A DNA stretch of 47,971 bases from CAMENZ01 sp041854955 (lineage in GTDB: Bacteria; Bacillota; Clostridia; Peptostreptococcales; Anaerovoracaceae): positions 1-47,971 of the forward strand of contig JBHADF010000060.1 of assembly GCA_041854955.1 (NCBI GenBank), in the 5' to 3' direction. Numbering within the stretch: the stretch's first letter is position 1; each line of letters begins with the position of its first letter. The translations under genes were made by a program, and so were the position numbers. Of the stretch, positions 39,886 through 47,762 are shown piece after piece. The notes below the pieces were generated by a model. That model did not search any database, was not told the origin of the DNA, and saw nothing but the letters and a program-made list of their open reading frames with translations.

Positions 39886-40581
39886 TTATTCTCGGTATTG
39901 CATACCGTTGGCGATATCTTCTATTTCCTCGAAAGTGAAGTCCCCCGAGAAATTAATTTCTAAAATATCTTCTTCTGTTGGCCAGATTGCGTAAAATTGT
40001 CTGTCCTCCCTGCCGTAAAAAATATATCCGCTATATATACCAACCTTTAGGTCTCTTCTCTTTAACTTTTCGGTATCCGAACCTATATTCATCTCTCCTA
40101 AGTACTGGAACACCCTTATTTCTCTCCCCGTTGAGGTTTGCTCATATAATTGGAAGTAGGCATATTCCTCATCCGAAGCATAGGTCAGCTCGAAGCCTTC
40201 CGGCAGGTCGGCGGGATACCAGTAGTTTTTCCACCCTACTCTGAAATTTCTAGTATCGTTGGTGGTCAATGTGACGCTTCCGTTTTCCTTATCTTCAAAG
40301 AGTAAAAATATTCTGTTTTTATAGGCTTCCGAGACAGTCATAGCTACGGCATTTGCAGTAATAAAGGCTATGGCAAGGAGGGCCACCAATCTGCCCCAGG
40401 TGGCAAAAGGTCTTTTTTTCTTTACGGTACGAGTTTCCGTCGTCATCAACTGCATGAATTGAGTCATACGCTGATGATATTCCTCCGGCACTTCCGGGCC
40501 GTCATCGTCCATGAGGCTTTCAGCCATTTCCTCTTCAAAGATGCTGTCGGCCAAGGCCTTCAATCCTTTATCAGTCTTCAT
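39886..40581 (-). CDS. Membrane anti-sigma factor with extracellular DUF4367-like domain
   Basis: 231 residues. Cytoplasmic N-terminal part (1-60, with LADSIFEEEMAESLMDDDGP that would hold the sigma factor), one membrane segment (about 64-83), and an extracytoplasmic domain whose LPEGFELTYASDEEYAYFQL, YIFYGREDRQFYAIW and FTFEEIEDIANGMQY parts resemble DUF4367, common in clostridial anti-sigma proteins. The start overlaps the sigma gene by 11 bases, the classical coupling of a sigma factor with its inhibitor. The signal sensed is unknown. Confidence 0.85.
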   Translation of the reverse strand: MKTDKGLKALADSIFEEEMAESLMDDDGPEVPEEYHQRMTQFMQLMTTETRTVKKKRPFATWGRLVALLAIAFITANAVAMTVSEAYKNRIFLLFEDKENGSVTLTTNDTRNFRVGWKNYWYPADLPEGFELTYASDEEYAYFQLYEQTSTGREIRVFQYLGEMNIGSDTEKLKRRDLKVGIYSGYIFYGREDRQFYAIWPTEEDILEINFSGDFTFEEIEDIANGMQYRE

Positions 40582-41125
40582 TTTCCCACCTCCTTTTCCT
40601 GTCTAATATTTCTTCCTTTAATTTCAACCTTATCTTGTGGAGCTTCACCCTTACAAGCTCATGGCTGATATCCAAAATTTTTGCGATTTCTTCTCCGCTG
40701 AGCCTCCACCTGTATTTCAGCTTAAGGAGGTCTCTTTCGTCTTTTGTCAATATGATGAGGGCTTCCTCCAGAAAGTCTCCCATTTCCTTGTCAAGGAACT
40801 CTTCCGTCTCTTTCTCTCCTTCTATTTGGCCTCCCTGAGATTTCAGATAGGCCAACTCCGTGTACAGGCTGGCTTCTCTATCTTTCCCCTTGAAATGGTC
40901 ATCGACTATGTGCTTTGCCATGACACGCAAATAATTGGCTATGCCTTCCTCCTCCACCTTGGAGACGGCGCTCCAGTGGGTGCATACCTTGTACCACAAA
41001 GACTGAGAAAGCTCTATTATTAGATTCTCATCATCGGTATAATCGCGAAAAAACTTATAAATCAACCTTTCGGTTTTATTATAGATTCGCTCTATTTCCG
41101 CCTTTTCCTTTTCATTCAAGCTCAT
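40571..41125 (-). CDS. RNA polymerase sigma factor, sigma-70 family, ECF type
   Basis: 184 residues with region 2 at the N-terminal half (SLWYKVCTHWSAVSKVEEEG and NYLRVMAKHIVDDHFKGKDR) and region 4 at the end (LTKDERDLLKLKYRWRLSGE and the helix-turn-helix AKILDISHELVRVKLHKIRL). ATG 41125 is chosen because GGGAGGTG lies seven bases upstream; the open frame extends to 41200 without a ribosome site. Two promoters precede it: a sigma-A type directly upstream and an ECF type about 100 bases upstream, so it can be made at basal level and then amplified by itself. Confidence 0.9.
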   Translation of the reverse strand: MSLNEKEKAEIERIYNKTERLIYKFFRDYTDDENLIIELSQSLWYKVCTHWSAVSKVEEEGIANYLRVMAKHIVDDHFKGKDREASLYTELAYLKSQGGQIEGEKETEEFLDKEMGDFLEEALIILTKDERDLLKLKYRWRLSGEEIAKILDISHELVRVKLHKIRLKLKEEILDRKRRWENED

Positions 41126-41146
41126 CCCACACCTCCCGCGGTGAAA

Positions 41147-41175
41147 ATTATACCACGAAGCCGGGTTATATTCAA
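41147..41175 (-). promoter_or_regulatory. Sigma-A promoter of the sigma/anti-sigma operon
   Basis: On the minus strand -35 TTGAAT (41170-41175), 17-bp spacer, -10 TATAAT (41147-41152). It would start transcription only about 15 bases before the start codon, leaving just the ribosome site. Confidence 0.7.
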
Positions 41176-41227
41176 GGAGGCTGTGGGATAGCATGGACAA
41201 ATCTCTCTCATAATTCCCTTTTCACTA

Positions 41228-41257
41228 TACTAAACGGAGAAAAGGCTGTTTTGTTAA
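41228..41257 (-). promoter_or_regulatory. Autoregulatory ECF-type promoter of the sigma gene
   Basis: On the minus strand -35 TTAACAAAAC (41248-41257), 11 bases, -10 CGTTTAGTA (41228-41236). Same boxes and spacing as 39814-39843. Confidence 0.75.
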
Positions 41258-41356
41258 GGGTTTTCAGAAAATTCTTGCTTTTTATTTTCCGTAAAAAGAA
41301 AAACCCTGCCGCCGGATTCTCCCGACAGTGGGGGTTTAGGATATGGGTAGGCGCTG

Positions 41357-41664
41357 AAACTGTGGGGATTTGAGGTAAAACGCGGAACTTCCCCACAGTA
41401 GCGATTTTGGGTCGGACAGTCGGCGGTCTTCAAAATAGAAAAACTGTGGGGAATCGGTCTTGGATGATACTTTTCCCCACAGCGTTGTGTCCAATTTTAG
41501 TTTATCGGTGAATTTTCCTCCGCTGATATTCTCCAAAACTGTGGGGAATCACCTCGGAAAGTCCCTTTTCCCCACAGTTTTTCGGCGTTATAAGGTTTTT
41601 GGCTCGCTAACTCTTCCCGCTACTGTGGGGAACTGCCGGGAAATCAGCTCTGTCCCCACAGTTT
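41357..41664. repeat. Palindromic repeat family 1, four units
   Basis: Four inverted pairs with arms close to AAACTGTGGGGAA and TTCCCCACAGTTT: 41357-41400, 41441-41482, 41536-41582 and 41621-41664. Pair starts are about 84, 95 and 85 bases apart, matching the 85-bp period at 177-321. The arms are conserved, the inner 15-20 bases and the 40-50-base linkers are not. A weaker trace (ACAGTGGGGGTTTAGG) is at 41325. No gene is visible between 41258 and 41700. Confidence 0.9.
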
Positions 41665-41700
41665 AGCCATTCCGAAGGCAGTCTCTGTCCTTAAGGTCCT

Positions 41701-41741
41701 TAAAAAGCTCCGAGCCGCTAAAGGCTATCCGCCTACTCGGC
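41701..41741 (-). terminator. Candidate terminator overlapping the end of the aminotransferase gene
   Basis: Minus-strand arms CCGAG / CTCGG with inner AGGC / GCCT, followed by AGCTTTTTAAGG. The stem includes the stop codon at 41733-41735. A plausible end for the six-gene aroD-like to aminotransferase operon. Confidence 0.6.
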
Positions 41742-42965
41742 CCCTTTTATAGCTGCCAGAATTCTCTCCGGCAGTCTGCGGCATACAGCCTCAGACACAG
41801 AGGCCACGGACACCCTTATGCCCTTTGCCAAGGGTACTAAGAAAATTCCCTCCGCCTCCAGCTTCCTGCAGGCGGCTTCCGGATCTGCCGTAGGTACGGA
41901 AGTAAAGAAGCCTCCGTCAAAGGGTACCATTTCGAGACCGCACTGACAGGCGGCTTCTTCGAAGGCCTTTCCCCTCCTCAAAAGCAGGTCTCTAAATTGA
42001 GCTCGTTCATCATATACAGCCTTTTTCAAGGTTTCGTCGGCGTATATTTTGCTCAGTATTACCTGAGGCGCCTTGGGGGAATTGGACCAGGAGCCTCGGG
42101 ACGAGTATTCGCAAGCGGTTTTGAAGTCCTCCGCCACCTCCGGGCTTTTGGCCATGCAAATCATAGCTCCGCAACGAAGACCGTAGAGGGTGTACGCCTT
42201 TGAAAGGCTGTGGCTCAAAACCGGCAGCACATTTTCCGGCATTTCCTCCAGCAGGGGCAGGAAGCTGCGGCTTTCGTCCTCGTCTCCCGCAAAATCTATA
42301 TAGGCGATATCCGCCAGCAATGTTATTCTCTTTTCCTTTTCCACAGAGGCCAGCACCTGTACCGCGCCTCGCCAGTCATCCTCCGTCAGGGAATATCCGG
42401 TGGGATTGTGGGCCGGGGTGTTAAGTATGATGACCAGCCTTTCCTGAGCCTGCAAGAGGGATTTAACCTTTTTCTCAAAATCTCCCCTGTCAAAATTATT
42501 TTCTCCGTCAAAGAGATTGAAGGTTTCCACTCCCCTTCCCATTTCCTCTGCTATGGTCTTATAGGGGGACCAGTACCAGTCGGCTACCAGCACCTTGTCG
42601 CCGTATTGAGAGAAGTTGGAAATGGTGTTTCTGATGGCTCCCGTGCCCCCCGGCGTTGCCACCGCCTCACAGAAGCCCTTGGGCTCATAGCTCCTAAAGG
42701 CGTCTTTCTTTACGGCCTCCCTGAAAGCCGGCAAGCCGGAAATGGGAGCGTATTCGGCAAACTCGGCAGGTTCCAGATTCCTGAAGACCTCCGTAACGGA
42801 AGATAGCACCATCAGCTTTCCCTCATCGTCCATGAGGGCTCCGATGGTACCGTTGACTACGGCATCTCTACCCTTTTTCGCAATCATAGCCTTTGCCCGA
42901 TTGCTTATGCCGAAAATCTTGTCTTCCTTGGGTATCTGTCTCCCGTTTTCAGCTACAAATTTCAT
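41733..42965 (-). CDS. Pyridoxal-phosphate aminotransferase, class I/II (aspartate/tyrosine type)
   Basis: Fold-type I aminotransferase of 410 residues. PLP lysine K256 in SHSLSKAYTLYGLRCG (Arg264 for PLP phosphate/substrate), N187 in NTPAHNPTG, D219 in LLADIAYIDF, and the glycine-rich ATPGGTGAIRN for the phosphate pocket. The substrate cannot be told; an aromatic or aspartate aminotransferase fits best. ATG 42965 is chosen after GGAG; in-frame ATGs at 42983 and 42977 lack a site. Last gene of the aroD-like/ecf/trmB operon, 14 bases after trmB. Confidence 0.9.
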   Translation of the reverse strand: MKFVAENGRQIPKEDKIFGISNRAKAMIAKKGRDAVVNGTIGALMDDEGKLMVLSSVTEVFRNLEPAEFAEYAPISGLPAFREAVKKDAFRSYEPKGFCEAVATPGGTGAIRNTISNFSQYGDKVLVADWYWSPYKTIAEEMGRGVETFNLFDGENNFDRGDFEKKVKSLLQAQERLVIILNTPAHNPTGYSLTEDDWRGAVQVLASVEKEKRITLLADIAYIDFAGDEDESRSFLPLLEEMPENVLPVLSHSLSKAYTLYGLRCGAMICMAKSPEVAEDFKTACEYSSRGSWSNSPKAPQVILSKIYADETLKKAVYDERAQFRDLLLRRGKAFEEAACQCGLEMVPFDGGFFTSVPTADPEAACRKLEAEGIFLVPLAKGIRVSVASVSEAVCRRLPERILAAIKGAE

Positions 42966-42979
42966 CCTTTTCTCCATTC

Positions 42980-43612
42980 TCATATCTTGACATAGTGTAT
43001 CTTTTTACCTTGACTGCTGAATTTTTCCTCGTACTCCGTCTTGCAGTCCTTGGAGGCATAGCAGCTTTGGTGAAGGTCGTGGCTCAGCTCCAGCACGGGC
43101 CGTTCCAACGCCTCTATCTCCGACAGGGTGAATTCAAAGAGTCCTTCGTTGTCCGTCTTAAACTCTACGAAGCCGCCTTCACCCATAACCTGAAAGTAGT
43201 TGGTAAGTCGGTCTCGGTTGGTGAGCCTTCTCTTTTCGTGGCGGGCCTTGGGCCAGGGGTCGCTGAAGTTTAGGTATATTCCTGCCAGCTCTTCCTCTTC
43301 AAAATAGTCTCGTAAGTCGTTGACGAAGCCTATAAAAATCCGTAGATTGTTCAGCTCTGCTTCCTCGGCCTTTTCCAAGGCTCGGAGCACCACATTTTGC
43401 TGACCCTCTACGGCGATAAAGTTCTTGTCCGGGTTGGCTATGGCTTTTTCTAAAATAAACTTCCCCTTGCCGCAGCCTATCTCCAAATATATGGGGTTTT
43501 CGTTGCCGAAAACACGGCTCCAGCTACCCTTCACATCCTGAGGGGTTTTTATCCTGAAGCGGGAATTTTCTTCAATTCTGCCGCCCAGATTCTTAACGCT
43601 TCTCTGCCTCAT
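42980..43612 (-). CDS. trmB: tRNA (guanine-N7-)-methyltransferase
   Basis: Methylates G46 of tRNA with S-adenosylmethionine. 210 residues, Rossmann fold; SAM-binding YLEIGCGKGKFILEKA (about 48-63) and the TrmB signature NFSDPWPKARHEKRRL are present. Stop-start overlap TAATG with ecfT shows translational coupling. Confidence 0.97.
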   Translation of the reverse strand: MRQRSVKNLGGRIEENSRFRIKTPQDVKGSWSRVFGNENPIYLEIGCGKGKFILEKAIANPDKNFIAVEGQQNVVLRALEKAEEAELNNLRIFIGFVNDLRDYFEEEELAGIYLNFSDPWPKARHEKRRLTNRDRLTNYFQVMGEGGFVEFKTDNEGLFEFTLSEIEALERPVLELSHDLHQSCYASKDCKTEYEEKFSSQGKKIHYVKI

Positions 43613-44412
43613 TAAAAAATCCTCGCTTCCACTATGATTACCCCTAAAAAGACCGCCTGAAGGAAGAAGGCGAAATAGTCCTTTTTCTTCAGCTTCATCT
43701 CGTTCATTCTTGTTCTGTTTTCACCGCCGCGATAGCAACGGGCCTCCATGGCCATGGCCAAGTCCTGAGCGATTCTGAATGCGCTGACGAAAAGGGGTAC
43801 TAAAATGGGAATCAGGCTCTTGGCTCTCTGCATGAGATTTCCCGATTCAAAATCCGCACCTCTGGCCTGCTGTGCCTTCATTATCTTGTCCGTTTCCTCC
43901 AACAGAGTGGGTATAAACCTCAGGGCGATGGTCATCATCATGGCGATTTCGTGAGCCGGCACCCCGATTTTCTTGAAAGGCGATAAAAGTCTTTCGATGC
44001 CGTCGGTCAGACTTAAGGGTCTGGTGCACAGGGTCAGCATGGATGAGCCGATTATGAGCAAAATCAGTCTGATGGCCATGAACACGGCCACCTCAACACC
44101 CTCTTTGGTAATGTGAAGGAACTTCCACTGCCAAATGATTTCTCCGTTTATCATGAAAATATTTAAAGCGAAGGTAAAGAGGAGAATTATAAAAATGGGC
44201 TTGAGACCTCTGACGATAAAGGAAAGAGGAACACGAGATATGGCTACTATGATGCCTAAGACCACAGCAGCTATACCGAAGCCTATGAAATTGTCCACTA
44301 TGAAAAGCTCCACTATGAAAAGCATGGTGGCTATGATTTTCACTCGGGGGTCCAGCTTGTGAATCCAAGATTCCCCCGGAAAATATTGCCCCAGCGTAAT
44401 ATCTCTTATCAT
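43612..44412 (-). CDS. ecfT: Energy-coupling factor transmembrane protein EcfT (shared module)
   Basis: T component of the general ECF vitamin-transport module. 266 residues with about five or six membrane segments. The two coupling motifs are KAQQARGADF (canonical) and MAMEARCYRGG (ARC in place of ARG). Begins directly after the ecfA2 stop. S components for this module are probably encoded elsewhere, as is normal for group II ECF transporters. Confidence 0.95.
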   Translation of the reverse strand: MIRDITLGQYFPGESWIHKLDPRVKIIATMLFIVELFIVDNFIGFGIAAVVLGIIVAISRVPLSFIVRGLKPIFIILLFTFALNIFMINGEIIWQWKFLHITKEGVEVAVFMAIRLILLIIGSSMLTLCTRPLSLTDGIERLLSPFKKIGVPAHEIAMMMTIALRFIPTLLEETDKIMKAQQARGADFESGNLMQRAKSLIPILVPLFVSAFRIAQDLAMAMEARCYRGGENRTRMNEMKLKKKDYFAFFLQAVFLGVIIVEARIF

Positions 44413-45270
44413 CTATTTTCCCTTCGTAATATATTTTGCGATTTCCGACACGGCAGTGTCCACATCTAAAATGGTCTCGGGTAGGTCTATATCCTTTTCC
44501 CGCAAGGTTTCCGTAAAGGCGGTAACCGGTGGCAACTCAAGGCCTACGGCTCTTAAAGTCTCCTTTTGGGCGAAGACCTGTCGCGGCGTTCCCATGGTCA
44601 CCATTTTGCCGCTGTCTATTACCAGCACCTTGTCGGAAAGCCTGGCGATGTCGGCCATGTTATGGGAAACCAAAATAGTTATGTTTCCTGTCTTCCTATG
44701 GACATCCTCTATCATCTTGAGCACATCCTTATGGGCCTTGGGGTCCAAGCCGGCTGTGGGTTCGTCCAATATGAGCACCTCCGGCCTCATGGCGATCACT
44801 CCCGCGATGGCCACTCTCCGTTTTTGACCTCCTGAAAGCTCAAAGGGGGACCTTTCTCCTATCTCCTTAAAATCCAGGCCTACCAGCTCTATGGCTTCCT
44901 TGACTCTTTCCTGAATCTCCTCCTCGGGAAGGCCCAGGTTTTTAGGGCCGAAGGCTACATCCTTGGCCACGGTCTCTTCAAAGAGCTGATATTCGGGATA
45001 CTGAAATACCAAACCTATGCGCCGTCTTATCTGCACCATGGAAACTCCCGGTGCGGTTATATCCACATCCCCGATGATAATGCGACCGCTGTGGGGCTTA
45101 AGAAGTCCGTTGAGGTGTTGGAGCAGGGTGGATTTTCCCGAGCCGGTGTGACCGATTATCCCCACCAGCTGACCGTCCTCCACGGTAAAGTTGATGTGGT
45201 CCAAAGCCAGCTGCTCCGTAGGCATGCCCTTGTCGTATATGTGAACTAAATCTTTTACCTGTATTGACAT
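44413..45270 (-). CDS. ecfA2: Energy-coupling factor ATPase EcfA2
   Basis: One of the two ATPases of the shared module. 285 residues; Walker A GHTGSGKST, Q-loop VFQYPEYQLFEETV (the tyrosine after the Q-loop proline is typical of EcfA2), signature LSGGQKRRVAIAG, Walker B VLILDEPTAGLDP and H-loop LVSHNM. Overlaps ecfA1 by 16 bases. Confidence 0.96.
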   Translation of the reverse strand: MSIQVKDLVHIYDKGMPTEQLALDHINFTVEDGQLVGIIGHTGSGKSTLLQHLNGLLKPHSGRIIIGDVDITAPGVSMVQIRRRIGLVFQYPEYQLFEETVAKDVAFGPKNLGLPEEEIQERVKEAIELVGLDFKEIGERSPFELSGGQKRRVAIAGVIAMRPEVLILDEPTAGLDPKAHKDVLKMIEDVHRKTGNITILVSHNMADIARLSDKVLVIDSGKMVTMGTPRQVFAQKETLRAVGLELPPVTAFTETLREKDIDLPETILDVDTAVSEIAKYITKGK

Positions 45271-46094
45271 ATAAAATCTACCATTTCCTCTTCAGTGATA
45301 ATGTGAGCGGGCACAGGAACTCCCTGCTCTCTCAGCTTTGCGCCTATCTGAACCATGAGGGGCACATCTAAATTTACGGAGCGGATGAGGGCCTCTTCTT
45401 CGAAGACCTTCTCCGGTGTACCGTCCAGTAAAACCTGTCCTTCGTGCATGATGATAACTCTGTCGGCTCGCACCGCTTCCTCCATAAAGTGGGTGATGAG
45501 TATGACCGTAATGCCCTCCTGATGGAGCTCGTCGATGATGGCCATTATCTCCTTGCGGCCCTTAGGATCCAGCATGGCAGTGGGCTCATCGAAGATTATA
45601 CACTGAGGCTTCATGGCAACTACGCCGGCGATGGCTATGCGCTGTTTTTGACCGCCGGACAAAAGATGAGGAGCCTTTTTTCTGAACTGACCCATGTTCA
45701 CATCCTTTAGGGCCTTGTCTATTCTCCTTCTCATTTCGGCAGGCTCTATGCCCAGATTTTCCGGGCCGAAAGCCACATCGTCCTCCACTACGGAAGATAC
45801 CAGCTGATTGTCCGGATTCTGGAAAACCATGCCGGCAGTCTGTCTCACATCCCAAATATGGTCCCCGTCCTTGGTGTCATAGCCGTTGACATAGACCGTT
45901 CCCTCTGTGGGCACCAAAAGGCCGTTAAGGTTTTTGGCCAGGGTAGATTTCCCCGAACCGTTTTTACCGATTATGGCGGTGAAGGAGCCTCTCTCTATTT
46001 CCAGATTTACGCCTCGCAAGGCGGGCTTATCGTCGCCGCCTTCCTCGTGACCATAGGAAAATATTAAATTTTCAATGGTTATGATGTTGTCCAC
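45255..46094 (-). CDS. ecfA1: Energy-coupling factor ATPase EcfA1
   Basis: Second ATPase of the shared module. 279 residues; Walker A GKNGSGKST, Q-loop VFQNPDNQLVSSVV (asparagine form typical of EcfA1), signature LSGGQKQRIAIAG, Walker B CIIFDEPTAMLDP and H-loop LITHFM. The start codon overlaps the stop of the aroD-like gene by one base. Confidence 0.96.
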   Translation of the reverse strand: MDNIITIENLIFSYGHEEGGDDKPALRGVNLEIERGSFTAIIGKNGSGKSTLAKNLNGLLVPTEGTVYVNGYDTKDGDHIWDVRQTAGMVFQNPDNQLVSSVVEDDVAFGPENLGIEPAEMRRRIDKALKDVNMGQFRKKAPHLLSGGQKQRIAIAGVVAMKPQCIIFDEPTAMLDPKGRKEIMAIIDELHQEGITVILITHFMEEAVRADRVIIMHEGQVLLDGTPEKVFEEEALIRSVNLDVPLMVQIGAKLREQGVPVPAHIITEEEMVDFICQYR

Positions 46095-46822
46095 TATGCT
46101 TTTCCCTCGTAGTATCTATCCATATACTTCACCAGCTGGGCAGCGTTAAACTGGCCCGGCGCAGTGGCCTTGCTGCCGGAGGCGTAGGTCATAACCGAGC
46201 CGAAATCTCCGGCGCAGATTCTGCTGACCTGGCCCTCTTCTCCCATGGCAATAGCCACGATGGGGCGATTCTTGCTGAGCTGCGAGTAGGCTGCCGCACC
46301 CTCTAAAATGGAGTAGGTGTCCAGCTCCTCCTTGGCAAAGCAGGCTATCTTAAGTATATCTCCGCCCTTTCTTTCCAGCTTGACGAACATTTCGGCAATC
46401 TCTGTCTTTGAGGGCATTTTTTCAAAATCGTGGTGGGAAATTATGACCTTGGTCTTTTTTCTCTTGGCTTCTCTCACCAGTCTGTCCAGCTGGCTGTTGT
46501 CAGCATCTATATCTACCAGGTCGGCAGTTTCCATGGACCATCTTACGATTCTGTTGGCTGCCTGTTCATTTCCCTTATAGTCAACTATGAGTTTTTTTCC
46601 GGCGCATAGCTTTTTCACAGCCTCTACCTTTATCAGAAATTCTTCCTTGGTCAAATCCGCCGCTCCCGAAAACCCATCGACACACCATTCTATCAGCTGG
46701 CAATAACCCTTGTATTGGGCGATTTCCTCCTCCAGCTCTTCCATGGTTTCACAGCTTAGAGAAAGGCAAATATCCGGCCGCTTTCTCTGTTTTTCTTTGC
46801 TCTTTTTCTTAAAAATACCCAT
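46094..46822 (-). CDS. Type I 3-dehydroquinate dehydratase-like (AroD-like) protein with altered substrate site
   Basis: 242 residues, TIM-barrel of the class I dehydroquinase family. The Schiff-base lysine K158 (DILKIACFA) and catalytic His131 (IISHHDF) are kept, as are Arg201 (EEGQVSR) and Gln224 (ATAPGQ). The substrate-binding arginine of the EWRVD motif is replaced by Cys47 (EWCVD), and the FTFRT-EGG segment reads VDYKGNEQA with lysine at 83. It may be a divergent AroD or have another substrate; no other shikimate gene is nearby. First gene of the ecfA1-ecfA2-ecfT-trmB operon; ATG 46822 after AGAGGG. A weak promoter TTAACA-16-TATAAA precedes it. Confidence 0.8.
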   Translation of the reverse strand: MGIFKKKSKEKQRKRPDICLSLSCETMEELEEEIAQYKGYCQLIEWCVDGFSGAADLTKEEFLIKVEAVKKLCAGKKLIVDYKGNEQAANRIVRWSMETADLVDIDADNSQLDRLVREAKRKKTKVIISHHDFEKMPSKTEIAEMFVKLERKGGDILKIACFAKEELDTYSILEGAAAYSQLSKNRPIVAIAMGEEGQVSRICAGDFGSVMTYASGSKATAPGQFNAAQLVKYMDRYYEGKA

Positions 46823-46890
46823 GTGTTTCCCTCTTTCAACTCATATATTTATATTTCTGCAAGCCTCTCTGTTAAGGCTTCGAATTCAAT

Positions 46891-47685
46891 TTATCTGCCG
46901 GCTCTCTGTCCCTTTACCTTCATCAGGCTCACTTTCACCCGGAAGCTGTAAAGGAAGTAAAGCACATGGAGGACTATTATGGCCAGTCCTGCATAAGCCG
47001 CTATATATCCGCCTATTCCGTACTTGGTGCCGAACATATTCCAGAGCGGTACCAAAGGTGAGCCGGGAGAGGCACTGTTTATAAACAGGTAGTTGGTTCC
47101 CATAGCTTGATTAAAGAAGTATATGGGCACCGCGATGATGGTAAGGCCCAAGATGCTTTGCCATAAGCCCTTGTAGGTAGGCACGATTTCCCCAGCGCTG
47201 TATTTCATAACCATATATCCTATTATCAGCAGGTGGAAAAGGAAGCTGGTTATGCTTACGAAGGAGATAACCGGGTACATAGCCCAGGAGCAAAACAGCT
47301 CTGCCGCCACAGCCCCCGGCATAAAGGCGAAGGCCATCATCTGCCCCACCACCTTCTGCTTGGGAAAATATGCATCTATGAGCATAGCAAACTGAGCGAT
47401 ACTGCAAAGATGCAGCGGCAAGTAGTTTATCATAGGTGCTCCGTACATGGCGTGAACCGCGTCGGTTCCCAGCTCAATAGCTATCATAGACCATGCAAAA
47501 AATTTCTTTATCCGAGTTTTCCCCTCCTCAGATTGCTTTCCGTAGTTAATGGTAACTATGAGAATAGTCAAGGTTATGGCCGCCAGCCATACCAAATGTC
47601 CCTTTCCATAGAGCGGAAAGCCCGGCATATCAAAGCCGTGATCCTTCATCCAATATTCATTGGCAAAAAAAAGTTTCCAATTCAT
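46891..47685 (-). CDS. TIGR02206/YwaF-like integral membrane protein
   Basis: 264 residues with about seven membrane segments. The stretch YLPLHLCSIAQFAMLIDAYF and the preceding helix match the YwaF-type family of conserved membrane proteins; function unknown. ATG 47685 follows AAGGGG. It has its own promoter (47734-47762) and a small 5' hairpin AGTGTT / AACACT. A weak inverted repeat AAGCCT / AGGCTT lies downstream (about 46862-46881) without a clear T run. Confidence 0.85.
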   Translation of the reverse strand: MNWKLFFANEYWMKDHGFDMPGFPLYGKGHLVWLAAITLTILIVTINYGKQSEEGKTRIKKFFAWSMIAIELGTDAVHAMYGAPMINYLPLHLCSIAQFAMLIDAYFPKQKVVGQMMAFAFMPGAVAAELFCSWAMYPVISFVSITSFLFHLLIIGYMVMKYSAGEIVPTYKGLWQSILGLTIIAVPIYFFNQAMGTNYLFINSASPGSPLVPLWNMFGTKYGIGGYIAAYAGLAIIVLHVLYFLYSFRVKVSLMKVKGQRAGR

Positions 47686-47733
47686 AAATTTCCCCTTAAT
47701 TTCAGTGTTTTAGAGCCAACACTCTAATAGTTT

Positions 47734-47762
47734 ATTTTATCATTGTAGAAGGCGGATGTCAA
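47734..47762 (-). promoter_or_regulatory. Promoter of the YwaF-like gene
   Basis: On the minus strand a consensus -35 TTGACA (47757-47762), 17-bp spacer and -10 TAAAAT (47734-47739). The -35 overlaps the stop codon of the small peptide ORF just upstream. Confidence 0.75.

Noticed and set aside
41357..41664. Possible CRISPR array
   Set aside because: Periodic spacing and palindromic repeats suggest it at first, but only the outer 10-13 bases are conserved, the centres vary, spacers are uneven and no cas gene is near.
177..41664. Family 1 arms as DnaA boxes or an origin
   Set aside because: The arm TTCCCCACA resembles a DnaA box only superficially (consensus TTATCCACA), and no dnaA/dnaN genes or AT-rich unwinding region are near.
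41336..41666. Small frames on both strands across the family 1 repeats
   Set aside because: They translate the palindromic arms and have no start signals.
46862..46881. Terminator after the YwaF-like gene
   Set aside because: The inverted repeat AAGCCT / AGGCTT is short and has no T run; kept only as a remark.
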